Shown: one piece after another, positions 44,230-53,092 of the stretch | Layout of the letters: each line of letters opens with the position of its first letter | How positions within the stretch are numbered: position 1 is the first letter of the stretch | From: Hydrogenophilales bacterium 12-61-10 | Lineage (GTDB): Bacteria > Pseudomonadota > Gammaproteobacteria > Burkholderiales > Thiobacillaceae | Assembly: GCA_002279795.1 (NCBI GenBank) | Contig: NCCT01000028.1 | Location: 1-64,000 of the forward strand | DNA: 64,000 nucleotides | Direction: 5' to 3' | Notes under the pieces: generated by a model | Told to the model about the DNA's origin: nothing | Seen by the model: only the letters and a program-made list of their open reading frames with translations | Databases searched by the model: none | Made by a program: the position numbers and the translations under genes

Positions 44230-45280
44230 TTAATAGACCGACTTGTCGTTGGCGGCGACGAACTCGGTCGTCACCTTGCCCCACATCACCTTGTAGGCCC
44301 ACGAGGTGTACATCGCGATCAGCGGCAAAAAAATCACCGTGGCGCCCAGCATCAGGCCGAGCGTGAGGTGCGACGACACGGCGTCGTAGACGGTGAGGCT
44401 GGAGCGCGGGTCGGTGGACGACGGCATGATGAAGGGGAACATCGACACGCCGGCGGTGCCGATGATGCCCGCGCAGCCGAGCGACGACGACCAGAAGGCC
44501 AGCCCGGCTTTTTTCAGTTGCGCGAACACCACCCCGAGTCCCAGCCCGATGAAGGCGAGGACCGGTACCGCGATCGCCCAGTCGAACCGGTTGTAGTTGA
44601 GCATCCACGCGCCTTCCTTGATGGCGACGGTTTTGGGCGAACAGCACCAGGGTGAGCGCGCCCGACAGCAGGCTGGCGGTGCGCACCCGGTGGTAGATGT
44701 CGCCTTCGGTGCGCATCATCAGGTAGTTCGCGCCCTGAAACGTGATCATGCCCAGACTCACCAGCCCGGCCAGCAGCGCAAACGGATTGAGCAGCGCCCA
44801 GAAACTGCCGGTGTAGGTCGACATCATCAGGTCGTTGAAGTGGAACGGCACGCCCAGCAGCAGGTTGCCGAAAGCGACGCCGAAGATGATCGGCGGCACC
44901 GCGCCGCCGATGAACAGGCCCCAGTCCCAGGTGCTGCGCCAGGCGGCATTATGGATTTTGGAGCGGTAGGTGAAGCCGACCGGACGGAAGAACAGTGCCC
45001 ACAATGCCGCCATCATGGCCCAGTAAAAACCGGAAAAAGCGGTGGCGTAGACCAGCGGCCAGGCGGCAAAAATCGCACCGCCCGCGGTGACGAACCAGAC
45101 CTGGTTGCCTTCCCAGTGCGGGGCGACGGTATTGATGACGGCGCGCCGTTCGAGGTCGGTGCGGCCGACGAAGGGCAGCAGGGTGCCGACGCCCATGTCA
45201 TGGCCGTCCATGATGGCGAAGCCGACCAGCAGCACGCCGACCAGCAGCCACCAGACGAGTTTGAGGGTTTCGTAATCCAT
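44230..45280 (-). pseudogene. cydB: Cytochrome bd oxidase subunit II with one-base shift
   Basis: The first part reads MDYETLKLVWWLLVGVLLVG...DGHDMGVGTLLPFVGRTD, a normal CydB, up to LTLVLFA. A single extra base in the GGG run at 44635-44637 shifts the frame. Removing it continues AKTVAIKEGAWMLNYNRFDW and ends VAANDKSVY, about 349 residues. The rest of the cyd operon looks intact, so a sequencing error is at least as likely as real loss. Confidence 0.85.
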
Positions 45281-45289
45281 GTCCGCTCC

Positions 45290-46897
45290 TTAGACCTTGT
45301 CCGCCACAGCGCCTGCAGGCAATGCGCCGCCTGCTGCCTGTTTACCGTGGCTGCTCTCACCAAAATACTTGCCGGTGCCGAGGCTGGCCGGCCCTTGCCG
45401 GGCGTACTTCTGCATCAGATACACCTCGACGACCAGCAGCACGGTGTAGAAGATGACGAAACCTGCCAGCGAGCCGTAGATGTTGCCGACCGAGATGTTC
45501 GATACGGAAATATGCGTCGGCAGCACGCCGTAGATGGTCCACGGCTGGCGGCCGTATTCAGCCACCACCCAGCCCAGTTCAGCGGCGACCCAGGGCATCG
45601 GGATGAACCACAGCGCCCAGCGCAGCAACCATTTCTTTTCGATAAAGGTGCCCTTGATCGAATAGAACAAGGCCAGGCTGAACAGCAGCAGGAAAGCGAA
45701 GCCGAGCCCGACCATGATGCGGAAGCTCCAGAACAGCGGCGCGACGCGCGGGATCGTGCTGTCCACGGCCTGCTGGATCATGTCTGGCGTGGCCTGTGAG
45801 ACATCGACCGTATATTTTTTCAGCAGCAGGCCAAAGCCAAGGTCGGCCTTGTGCGCATTGAACACGGTGAGCGCCTGCGGATCGTCGCGGTTTTTGCGCA
45901 ACTGTTCCAGCGCGACCACGGCCTTGATGCCGGACTCGATGCGCGTACGGTTTTTCTCCTTGATTTCCTTGATGCCCGGCAAAGTCTCGGTCAGCGAGCG
46001 CGTGCCGATCAGTCCCAGCGCATAAGGAATCTGCAGTTCGTAATCGTTGCTTTGCGTGGCCTGATTCGGCAACGCAAACAGCGTGAACGGCGCGGGGGCC
46101 GGCTCGGTTTCCCACATCGCCTCGATGGCCGCCATCTTGGCTTGCTGCGCTTCGCCAACGGTGTAGCCGGACTCATCGCCCAGCACGATCACCGACAGCG
46201 CCGAAGCGAAGCCAAAACCGGCCGCGATGCGGAACGAGCGGCGCGCGAAGTCGAGGTCGCGGCCCTTCAGCAGGTAATAACTCGAAATCCCCAGCACGAA
46301 CAGCGATGCCGTGACGTAACCCGCCGACACAGTGTGGACGAACTTGGCCTGCGCCACCGGGTTGAACACGATGGCCCAGAAATCGGTCATTTCCATGCGC
46401 ATGGTGATGAATGAAAACTCCGATCCGATCGGGTTCTGCATCCAGCCGTTGGCGATCAGGATCCACAGCGCGGACAGGTTCGACCCCAGCGCCATCAGCA
46501 CCGTCACCATGAAATGCTTCCATTTGTTGAGCCGGTCCCAGCCGAAGAAGAACAGGCCGATGAACGTCGATTCGAGGAAGAAGGCCATCATGCCTTCGAT
46601 CGCCAGCGGCGCGCCGAAGATGTCGCCAACGTAGTGCGAGTAGTACGCCCAGTTGGTGCCGAACTGGAATTCCATGGTGATGCCGGTGGTCACTCCAAGC
46701 GCGAAGTTGATGCCGAACAGCTTGCCCCAGAAACGCACCATGTCCTTGTAGACGGGGCGGTTGGTGATGACGTAGGTCAATTCCATCACCACCAGAAGCA
46801 CCGCCAGGCCGATCGTCAGCGGCACGAACAGAAAGTGGTACAGCGCGGTGACGGCAAATTGCAGTCGGGACAGGTCTACGAGTTCTTCGGTCAGCAT
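45290..46897 (-). CDS. cydA: Cytochrome bd oxidase subunit I
   Basis: A 535-residue quinol oxidase subunit. Heme ligands and catalytic residues are visible: H21 in ALYHFLFVPLTIG, the EFQFGTNWAYYSHYVG helix, E in IEGMMAFFLESTFIG, and the quinol-binding GRQPW in the Q-loop. Such oxidases reduce oxygen to water with high affinity and resist sulfide. It lies 9 bases before cydB and 15 after cydP. Confidence 0.97.
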   Translation of the reverse strand: MLTEELVDLSRLQFAVTALYHFLFVPLTIGLAVLLVVMELTYVITNRPVYKDMVRFWGKLFGINFALGVTTGITMEFQFGTNWAYYSHYVGDIFGAPLAIEGMMAFFLESTFIGLFFFGWDRLNKWKHFMVTVLMALGSNLSALWILIANGWMQNPIGSEFSFITMRMEMTDFWAIVFNPVAQAKFVHTVSAGYVTASLFVLGISSYYLLKGRDLDFARRSFRIAAGFGFASALSVIVLGDESGYTVGEAQQAKMAAIEAMWETEPAPAPFTLFALPNQATQSNDYELQIPYALGLIGTRSLTETLPGIKEIKEKNRTRIESGIKAVVALEQLRKNRDDPQALTVFNAHKADLGFGLLLKKYTVDVSQATPDMIQQAVDSTIPRVAPLFWSFRIMVGLGFAFLLLFSLALFYSIKGTFIEKKWLLRWALWFIPMPWVAAELGWVVAEYGRQPWTIYGVLPTHISVSNISVGNIYGSLAGFVIFYTVLLVVEVYLMQKYARQGPASLGTGKYFGESSHGKQAAGGALPAGAVADKV

Positions 46898-46912
46898 GGG
46901 GGCTCCCCGGGG

Positions 46913-47098
46913 TCAGTGAGTGATGGGTTGTTGTGAATTGACAAGATGATTCGCCACGCTGTCGGCATCGGGGTCGACCGCATGGCCTGCAAAAAACGCG
47001 TAGAAAATGGCCACGATCACCACGAGCTTGATGACGATCGCCAGCGCGATCTCGCGACCGAGCGGCTGTTGCAGGAAGGCGGGCAGGTGCTTTTTCAT
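46913..47098 (-). CDS. cydP: CydP small cytochrome oxidase subunit
   Basis: A 61-residue protein with one transmembrane segment. LQQPLGREIALAIVIKLVVI is the CydP signature, a small putative oxidase subunit encoded upstream of cydAB in betaproteobacteria. Ribosome site AAGGAG lies 7 bases before the ATG, right at the expected sigma-54 start. Confidence 0.82.
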   Translation of the reverse strand: MKKHLPAFLQQPLGREIALAIVIKLVVIVAIFYAFFAGHAVDPDADSVANHLVNSQQPITH

Positions 47099-47119
47099 AC
47101 AATTCTCCTTAACAACAAT

Positions 47120-47135
47120 GGCAAGGCGCGTGCCA
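47120..47135 (-). promoter_or_regulatory. Sigma-54 promoter of the cyd operon
   Basis: On the minus strand TGGCACGCGCCTTGCC matches TGGCACG-N4-TTGCW at all but the last base, with the correct 10 bases between GG and GC. The predicted start (about 47109) leaves an 11-base leader carrying only the ribosome site. Confidence 0.88.
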
Positions 47136-47219
47136 GCTCGGCGATTTGCGGCAGGTAAAATTATGATCGCAATATCAATAGCATAGGCTCTTGGGGCGGA
47201 TGCGCCAGCAGGCGGTGGC

Positions 47220-47265
47220 TGACATTTGTGTCAAGTGACGTTAGAGTTGCATGTCATAAATGACA
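47220..47265. promoter_or_regulatory. Candidate activator sites between cydP and the regulator gene
   Basis: Two 14-bp inverted repeats, TGACATTTGTGTCA (47220-47233) and TGTCATAAATGACA (47252-47265), lie 111-156 bp upstream of the predicted cyd start. They precede the regulator gene directly, so they could serve both activation of cyd and autoregulation. Confidence 0.6.
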
Positions 47266-47279
47266 GTCAGGCGATCAGC

Positions 47280-48563
47280 GTGTCTCCCACTAACGAACTC
47301 ATCAGTTTTCTTGAACACCACCCCGACGCGCAGATTGTAATGGACGCCGATTACCGGATTTTGGCGGCCAATGCGGCTTATCGCCGCACCTACGCAGGAG
47401 GGCGCGACGTGGTTGGGCAGACCTGCTACGCCGTGTCGCACGGCTATAGCCGGCCGTGTGACGAATGCGGCGAGTCCTGCCCGCTGGCTGCCAGCCGGGC
47501 CAATGGCGAGCCGAACCGGGTGCTGCATTTGCACCATACGCCGCGCGGCGAAGAGCATGTCGACGTGGAGTTGACGCCGATCGTCGGTGCTTCGGGCCAG
47601 ATCGAATACTTCGTCGAACGCATGACGACCGTGCGCGAGGCGAGCAGCATGCCCGCTGCGACCGGACTGGTCGGCAAGTCGCCGGCGTTCAACCGCATGC
47701 TCGAACTGCTGCATCGCGTCGCGCCGTCGCGCACCGCCGCGCTGCTGCTGGGCGAGTCGGGCACCGGCAAGGAACTGGTCGCGCAGGCGATACACCAGCA
47801 AAGCGGGCAGAAAAATTCGCCGTTCGTGGTGGTGGAATGCTCCGGGCTCACCGAAACCCTGTTCGAGAGCGAGCTGTTCGGTTACGAAAAGGGCGCGTTC
47901 ACCGGCGCCAACCAGCGCAAGATCGGTCTGGTCGAATCGGCCTCGGGCGGCACCCTGTTTCTGGATGAAGTGGGCGACATTCCCTTGAGCCTGCAGGTCA
48001 AGCTGTTGCGCCTGCTGGAAACCGGGACGTTTCGCCGGGTCGGCGGGGTGGAGACGCTGCGCGCCGACTTCCGCCTGATTGCCGCGACCCACCGCGACCT
48101 CAAGGGCATGGTCGAGCGCGGCAGTTTTCGCCGCGATCTGTATTACCGCCTCAGCGTATTCCCGATTTTTCTGCCGGCGTTGCACGAGCGCCGCGAGGAC
48201 ATCGCGCTGCTAGCCGACACGCTGCTCACCCGCCTGGCGCCGGGGCGCGCCTACAGCCTGAGTCCGGAAGCGCGCGCGCGGCTGCAGGCCTATGATTTCC
48301 CTGGCAACATCCGCGAATTGCGCAACATCATCGAGCGCGCCATTCTGATGGCGGACGGCGACACCCTGCTGCCCGAACATCTGCCGCCGGAACTGGCGGG
48401 CGAGGCGGTGGCGGGGTTGCCGGACAGGGACATCGTGCCGCTGGAAATGGCCGAACTGCGCTACCTGCAGTGGGCGCTTGCGCAGCACAACGGCGACCGC
48501 AAGTCGCTCGCCGCGCAGCTCGGCATCAGCGAGCGCACCCTGTACCGTAAACTGGCGGCTTGA
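47280..48563 (+). CDS. fisR: Sigma-54-dependent activator, FisR-like
   Basis: A 427-residue enhancer-binding protein if started at GTG 47280; an upstream TTG at 47226 would place the inverted repeats inside the gene and is less likely. Residues 1-115 form a PAS-like sensor with cysteines at 49, 60, 63 and 67. The AAA+ domain has Walker A GESGTGKE (158-165), the sigma-54-contact GAFTGA (205-210) and Walker [12 protein letters not shown] Fis-type helix-turn-helix ends the protein. The cysteine spacing (11 and 7) equals that of the sulfane-sulfur sensor FisR (C53, C64, C71) as I recall it. Divergent from the cyd operon. Confidence 0.8.
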   Translation: MSPTNELISFLEHHPDAQIVMDADYRILAANAAYRRTYAGGRDVVGQTCYAVSHGYSRPCDECGESCPLAASRANGEPNRVLHLHHTPRGEEHVDVELTPIVGASGQIEYFVERMTTVREASSMPAATGLVGKSPAFNRMLELLHRVAPSRTAALLLGESGTGKELVAQAIHQQSGQKNSPFVVVECSGLTETLFESELFGYEKGAFTGANQRKIGLVESASGGTLFLDEVGDIPLSLQVKLLRLLETGTFRRVGGVETLRADFRLIAATHRDLKGMVERGSFRRDLYYRLSVFPIFLPALHERREDIALLADTLLTRLAPGRAYSLSPEARARLQAYDFPGNIRELRNIIERAILMADGDTLLPEHLPPELAGEAVAGLPDRDIVPLEMAELRYLQWALAQHNGDRKSLAAQLGISERTLYRKLAA

Positions 48564-48585
48564 GTTGAACCCGGCCTGAGTCAGA

Positions 48586-49839
48586 TCAAGCCGGGTCGGG
48601 CAGGGCGATTTTGTGGTCGGTGCTGAACTGGTAGTCGTGGAACACGTGTTCGGCGGTCAGCAGCTGGTAGCTGCCATCGTCGAGCCGGCGACTGGTGTCC
48701 TTGAGGCGATCGGTCGTCTGGCCGCAGGTCCAGATGTCGAAGTTGCGCATGTGGGTGCACAGACAGGTCTTGTCCTTGACCGAGATTTTCTTCACGCCCG
48801 GGTGCAGCGCCACTTCGCGGTTCCAGGCGTCGATGTAGGCGCAGTTGCCCTTGGCGTCGAGCAGGTAGCCGTAGGCTTCGCAGTTGGGGCGAATGCCGTC
48901 GCCGATGCCGGGGCTGCCCTTGAGCATGCGCATCGGGTAGCCGGTCGGCGAGATCGTGTTGACCTCGATATCGTCTTCGCTGGCCTTGAAGTATTCCTGC
49001 TTGATCTTGTCCGGCAAGCCGCATTCTTTGGTGACGGTGAAGCGCGTCGCCACCTGCACCGCCGCCGCGCCCTGTTCGAGAAAGGCCGTCGCATCGCTGC
49101 CGGTAAAAATGCCGCCCGCTGCGATCACCGGAATGTCGAGGTGCTCGGCCTTGAGGTAGGCCAGCACGTCGCCGACCAGAATGCGCAGGTCGTATTTCCA
49201 CCAGTCCTCGATGCCAAAGCCGAGGTGGCCGCCGGCCAGCGGGCCTTCCACCACGATGAAATCCGGCAGCCGCTGCAGCCGCGCGTTCTTGCGCAGGAAC
49301 AGCGCCAGCGCGCGCGCCGACGACACAATGATGCCGAGCTTGGCGTCGCGAAAACGCGGGTGGTCTTCGATCAGCGCGAACGAGCCGAGGTGCAGGCCGG
49401 CCGACAGCGTGATGCCGTCGATGCCGGCGTCGAGCGCGGCCGACAGGCGCATGCGCAGGGTTTCGCGCGGCGCGTTCATGGTGAGCTTTTCCATGCAGTT
49501 AATGAAAATCAGCCCGGAGCCCTGCTTGGCTTCCATGGTTTGACCCACATGACTGCGCGTAGCTTCCTCCAGCACGCCGAGGTTGAAGTGCACGCTGGAC
49601 TTGTCGCTGCTGGCGACATTGGCCTTGTACAGCTTGAGCTTCTGGCTGACGAATTTGGTATCGAAGCGGGTGTCGGAGACCGTTTGCACCATGGCGTCGG
49701 AGATATGCCCGATGCCGCCCATGCGCGCGACTTCCAGTGCCAGTTCGGCGCTCGAAATATCCACGCCCATGCCGCCGACGACGATCGGCACCAGCTCCTG
49801 TTTGCCAAATCGCAGGCGAAAATCATCCACACGTTTCAT
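48586..49839 (-). CDS. Nitronate monooxygenase-like flavoprotein
   Basis: A 417-residue FMN TIM-barrel protein of the 2-nitropropane dioxygenase/FabK-like group. Blocks include VPIVVGGMGVDISSAELA, GPLAGGHLGFG, IPVIAAGGIFTGSDATAFLEQGAAAVQVATRF. The C-terminal 100 residues add cysteine-containing sequence (NCAYIDAW, CLCTHMRNFDIWTC), which is unusual. The ATG at 49839 has ribosome site AAAGGAT. It is convergent with the regulator gene; the physiological substrate is unknown. Confidence 0.8.
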   Translation of the reverse strand: MKRVDDFRLRFGKQELVPIVVGGMGVDISSAELALEVARMGGIGHISDAMVQTVSDTRFDTKFVSQKLKLYKANVASSDKSSVHFNLGVLEEATRSHVGQTMEAKQGSGLIFINCMEKLTMNAPRETLRMRLSAALDAGIDGITLSAGLHLGSFALIEDHPRFRDAKLGIIVSSARALALFLRKNARLQRLPDFIVVEGPLAGGHLGFGIEDWWKYDLRILVGDVLAYLKAEHLDIPVIAAGGIFTGSDATAFLEQGAAAVQVATRFTVTKECGLPDKIKQEYFKASEDDIEVNTISPTGYPMRMLKGSPGIGDGIRPNCEAYGYLLDAKGNCAYIDAWNREVALHPGVKKISVKDKTCLCTHMRNFDIWTCGQTTDRLKDTSRRLDDGSYQLLTAEHVFHDYQFSTDHKIALPDPA

Positions 49840-49998
49840 TTGTATCCTTTGTTTTTGTTGGCAGGCCTGTCCAGCTGTCAGGCTTGATCTCCACTTGAGG
49901 GGGTAAATTGTATCCACAACAACCCCGATCACAGCGGAAAAATTCCGAAAGCATTCGTATGCCCCCGCAGCCCGTCTGACGGCAAGGTCTGTAATTTT

Positions 49999-51279
49999 TC
50001 AGGCGCGCGCGACCGGGATTTCCGCCCAGTGCGTGGTGTAGCGGGGCGAGCGGTTGCCCTGCCGCATGCGCCAGCTGCGGTCGATGCCGGTGCCGGCGAG
50101 GAAAAGCGTGTCCTGTCCCATTTTTCGGTTCAGCTGATCCATGACTGTCATCAGTGTGTCACGCCGGCGGGTGTCGGTGCGATCGAACAGCTGCCCCTGG
50201 CGCAACGTGGCGGGCTGCAATTCGCTCAGCAGGATGCCTGCTTTCTGATACGGGAAGCCCGGGCGGTACAGGCGCTGCAGCAGGAAGCCGGCGGCCTTGA
50301 CCAGGTGCAGGGTGTCGTCGGTTGGCTCGGGCAGGTGCATCTGCAAGGCGCCGGAGTAGGACGGCGCATCGGGCTTGAACGGGCTGGTGCGGATGAAAAC
50401 CTGGATTTCGCCCGCCAGCTGGCCGTCGGCCCGCAGTTTTTCTGCAGCGCGCGTGGTGTAGGCGGTCACCGCCTGGCGCAACTCGGCCAGTTCGGTCACC
50501 GGCAGACCGAAGGAACGGCTGGTCATGATCTGCTGCCTGGGCGGGGCGACGTCCTCCAGGTCCAGGCAGGACACGCCGCGCAATTCTTCGACGGTGCGCG
50601 CCAGGACGACCGAGAACTGCCCGCCCAGCCAGGCGGGGTCAGCCGCCTGCAGGTCGGCCGCGCTGCGGATGCCGAGCGCCTCGAGCTTTTCCGTCAGGCG
50701 GCGGCCCACGCCCCACACCTGATTGACCGGCGTGGCCTGCAGCAAGGCCTGTCGCTGGGCGGCGGGCAGGGCGCTGTAATCGCACGACCCGGCGAACCCG
50801 GGCTGGGTTTTAGCCCAGTGGTTGGCCAGTTTGGCCAGGGTTTTGCTGGGCGCAAAGCCGACACAGACCGGCAAGCCGGTCCATCTGAATATCTTGTCCC
50901 GCATCGTCAGGCCCAGTGCCTGCCAGTCGGTTTCATCCTGGCCGGAGAAAGCCAGAAACGACTCGTCGATTGAGTAGACTTCCTGCTGCGGGGAAAAGCC
51001 CGCCAGGATCGTCATCACCCGGCGGCTCATATCGGCATACAGCGCGTAATTGGAAGACAGGGCGACCAGTCCATGCGGTCTCACCAGATGCTGGCACTGG
51101 AACCAGGGCTGGGCCATCTTGATGCCCAGCGCCTTGGCTTCCTGCGAGCGCGCCACCACGCAGCCGTCGTTGTTGGACAGCACCACCAGCGGCTTGCCGA
51201 TCAGCCCGGGATTGAACGCGCGCTCGCAGCTGGCGTAGAAGTTGTTGCAGTCGACCAGGGAAAAAACCGGCTTGCTCAT
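49999..51279 (-). CDS. umuC: DNA polymerase V catalytic subunit UmuC
   Basis: A 426-residue Y-family translesion polymerase. Palm motifs are FSLVDCNNFYASCERAF at the start and YSIDESFLAF. A helix-hairpin-helix region follows, then the little-finger domain, and the C-terminal UmuC extension. It lies 12 bases after umuD. Such operons are normally LexA-controlled. Confidence 0.95.
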   Translation of the reverse strand: MSKPVFSLVDCNNFYASCERAFNPGLIGKPLVVLSNNDGCVVARSQEAKALGIKMAQPWFQCQHLVRPHGLVALSSNYALYADMSRRVMTILAGFSPQQEVYSIDESFLAFSGQDETDWQALGLTMRDKIFRWTGLPVCVGFAPSKTLAKLANHWAKTQPGFAGSCDYSALPAAQRQALLQATPVNQVWGVGRRLTEKLEALGIRSAADLQAADPAWLGGQFSVVLARTVEELRGVSCLDLEDVAPPRQQIMTSRSFGLPVTELAELRQAVTAYTTRAAEKLRADGQLAGEIQVFIRTSPFKPDAPSYSGALQMHLPEPTDDTLHLVKAAGFLLQRLYRPGFPYQKAGILLSELQPATLRQGQLFDRTDTRRRDTLMTVMDQLNRKMGQDTLFLAGTGIDRSWRMRQGNRSPRYTTHWAEIPVARA

Positions 51280-51291
51280 CGGATGAACGCC

Positions 51292-51861
51292 TCAGCCGCG
51301 CGGGTGAACCGAGTGAATGACGTGGATCACCACGCCCCACAGGACCAGTTCCTGGGCGTCTTTAAGAATGATTTTCGCGTAATGCGGGTTGGCCGGTGCC
51401 AGGCAGAATCCCGATGGCGTCGCCTCCAGCAGCTTGACCGTGAACTCGTTGTCTACCGCCGCCACCACGATCATGCCGGGCTTGGCCTCGATGGCCCGGT
51501 CCACCATCAGCAGGTCACCATCCTGGATGCCAGCGCCGGTCATGGAGTCGCCCTTGGCGCGCAGGTAATACGTCGCCTCGGGATGGCGTACCAGCAGCCG
51601 GTTGAGATCCAGCCGGTCTTCCTGATGATCGTCGGCCGGCGAGGGAAACCCCGCCTGCACCGGCGTGGCAAAAAAAGGCAGCGCCAGCGGCGGGCCCGCG
51701 TCGTCCAGCGCCCAGGCGCCGGGCGGCACATCCTGGCCGGTCGGGCGCGTTGCCGACGGCACCGCGCGCGCGGGCAGGCGAACGACCCGCGTGGATTCGC
51801 TGGCGGACTGTTCGGCGCCGGGCCGCTGGGTATCGCGTGAAGGGGGAAGGCGGTCAGACAT
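51292..51861 (-). CDS. umuD: UmuD-like S24 protease with long N-terminal extension
   Basis: A 189-residue UmuD relative. Cleavage should occur at A70-G71 in VQAGFPSPADD; Ser106 (KGDSMTGAGI) and Lys143 (EFTVKLL) are catalytic, with spacings of 35 and 37 residues as in E. coli UmuD. The N-terminal part is 46 residues longer than in E. coli and Pro/Ala/Arg-rich. No ribosome site is obvious at the ATG, so the start could be internal. No perfect LexA box was found upstream. Confidence 0.88.
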   Translation of the reverse strand: MSDRLPPSRDTQRPGAEQSASESTRVVRLPARAVPSATRPTGQDVPPGAWALDDAGPPLALPFFATPVQAGFPSPADDHQEDRLDLNRLLVRHPEATYYLRAKGDSMTGAGIQDGDLLMVDRAIEAKPGMIVVAAVDNEFTVKLLEATPSGFCLAPANPHYAKIILKDAQELVLWGVVIHVIHSVHPRG

Positions 51862-52268
51862 GGTGGGTGGGGTGTCCTGCGAAATTCAGATTAGGCCCTT
51901 TAATCGGGTCAATGACTCGAAGGCTGTGCGAACGGCTGGATGAGGCGGCTTTCAGTTCAATTTAACAGGATCTGTCTTTGAAAGGGCATCCGATTGGCGA
52001 CAGAATATTTTGCCCATTCTGCCGGGAAAGCGGCGTCGATCTGAACGCAAGCTGCGGCTCAAGCAGGCAGGGCCTGCGGATGAAATGTGCTCAAGCAGCA
52101 GCTACTCAGGGCCCGCATGGCGAAACCATGCCTGGAAGGATGGGGTAGCAGCCGAAAACGAGTGCTTGCTCAGCATTTTGTTACAGATAAGTGACTGAAT
52201 AGATGACTGTTAATCTGAGTTTTATGTACTAGAGCATAAGGGTCATCAACTTTCCATGAAGGACCATC
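51862..52268. other. 407-bp intergenic region with a structured segment before the PEP-CTERM gene
   Basis: No gene seen. A GCATGG/CCATGC hairpin with a GAAA-type loop (52115-52131) is followed by GGAAGGATGGGGTAGCAGCC, suggesting a structured leader; it does not match the cyclic-di-GMP riboswitch consensus. The left part near umuD lacks a LexA box. Ribosome site AAGGA for the next gene is at the right end. Confidence 0.4.
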
Positions 52269-52958
52269 ATGAAACGAACGCTTCTCTCCCTCGCCTGCCT
52301 GCTGGCTGCTTCCGGTACTCATGCCGCCGTGATCGATGGCAGCATTCATCAAATTCTCGACGATGCGGGTGTGCGAATCGGCAGCACGGTCGACCAAGTG
52401 AAGTTCACGCTCAATTCTGCAGGCAATGTGACGATCGACACGCTCTCCTGGGAAGATGACAGCGAGGACCTGGTCACGCCCGACGGCATTTGGCAACCTG
52501 TCGACGTCAACGGAGATGGGGAGATCGCCTTCTTCGATTCCGTGATCTATTTGTTCCGTGACGACGGCAGCCTGGATGCCTCGGATGCTGTCGCCAGTAA
52601 TGACGATGATTTCACGGATACCTATGGTGACGGCTCGATCTACGGTTTTGATGCTTATCTCAGCCTGGCGTTAGGCAATGGCAACTACATTCTGGCCATT
52701 GGCGCGCAAAATCTTTCCGGGTCAGAAGCCATTGCCGGCCTCAATACCGACGATGCGGACGACTGGTATTACCCGGTTACCTGCAGCGGCGCTCCCTCGG
52801 ACTATTGTGATTACGCTGATTTTGCCTATGGCGATTACCGGATCACCTTTTCAGACAATGTGTCGCTGCCCTCCGGCCAGGTACCGGAACCCGCCACAAC
52901 CGGCCTTCTTGCGCTGGGCCTGGCCAGTTTGGGTGTTGTCCGCCGCCGCAAAGCCTGA
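52269..52958 (+). CDS. PEP-CTERM sorted surface protein
   Basis: A 229-residue exported protein with a signal peptide (1-19) and a C-terminal exosortase signal: VPEPATTG, a short hydrophobic helix and terminal RRRK. The middle is acidic with a calcium-loop-like DVNGDGEIAFFDS. Such proteins are cut and anchored by an exosortase and often belong to exopolysaccharide matrices. No exosortase gene lies in this window. Family-specific function unknown. Confidence 0.9.
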   Translation: MKRTLLSLACLLAASGTHAAVIDGSIHQILDDAGVRIGSTVDQVKFTLNSAGNVTIDTLSWEDDSEDLVTPDGIWQPVDVNGDGEIAFFDSVIYLFRDDGSLDASDAVASNDDDFTDTYGDGSIYGFDAYLSLALGNGNYILAIGAQNLSGSEAIAGLNTDDADDWYYPVTCSGAPSDYCDYADFAYGDYRITFSDNVSLPSGQVPEPATTGLLALGLASLGVVRRRKA

Positions 52959-53092
52959 GCGCGTTTAGTGCAAATAAGCCAAGCACGCGGTCGATCCCGG
53001 CCGCGCGGCGATGTTCGAGGACATCGAGAAGGCCTAACGTGTCTTCTACGTAATTCTGATCCAGCCGCATCAATCACAGCTTGCAAACGCAT

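Noticed and set aside
47226..47279. Upstream TTG start for the sigma-54 activator
   Set aside because: It would place the inverted repeats inside the coding region and has no ribosome site; GTG at 47280 fits better, though this is not certain.
51862..51970. A LexA box in front of umuDC
   Set aside because: CTGTGCGAACGGCTGG near 51920 keeps only one half-site; not enough to call.
52040..52200. Cyclic-di-GMP-I (GEMM) riboswitch before the PEP-CTERM gene
   Set aside because: The GAAA-capped hairpin is suggestive, but the conserved core segments between and after the two stems are missing.
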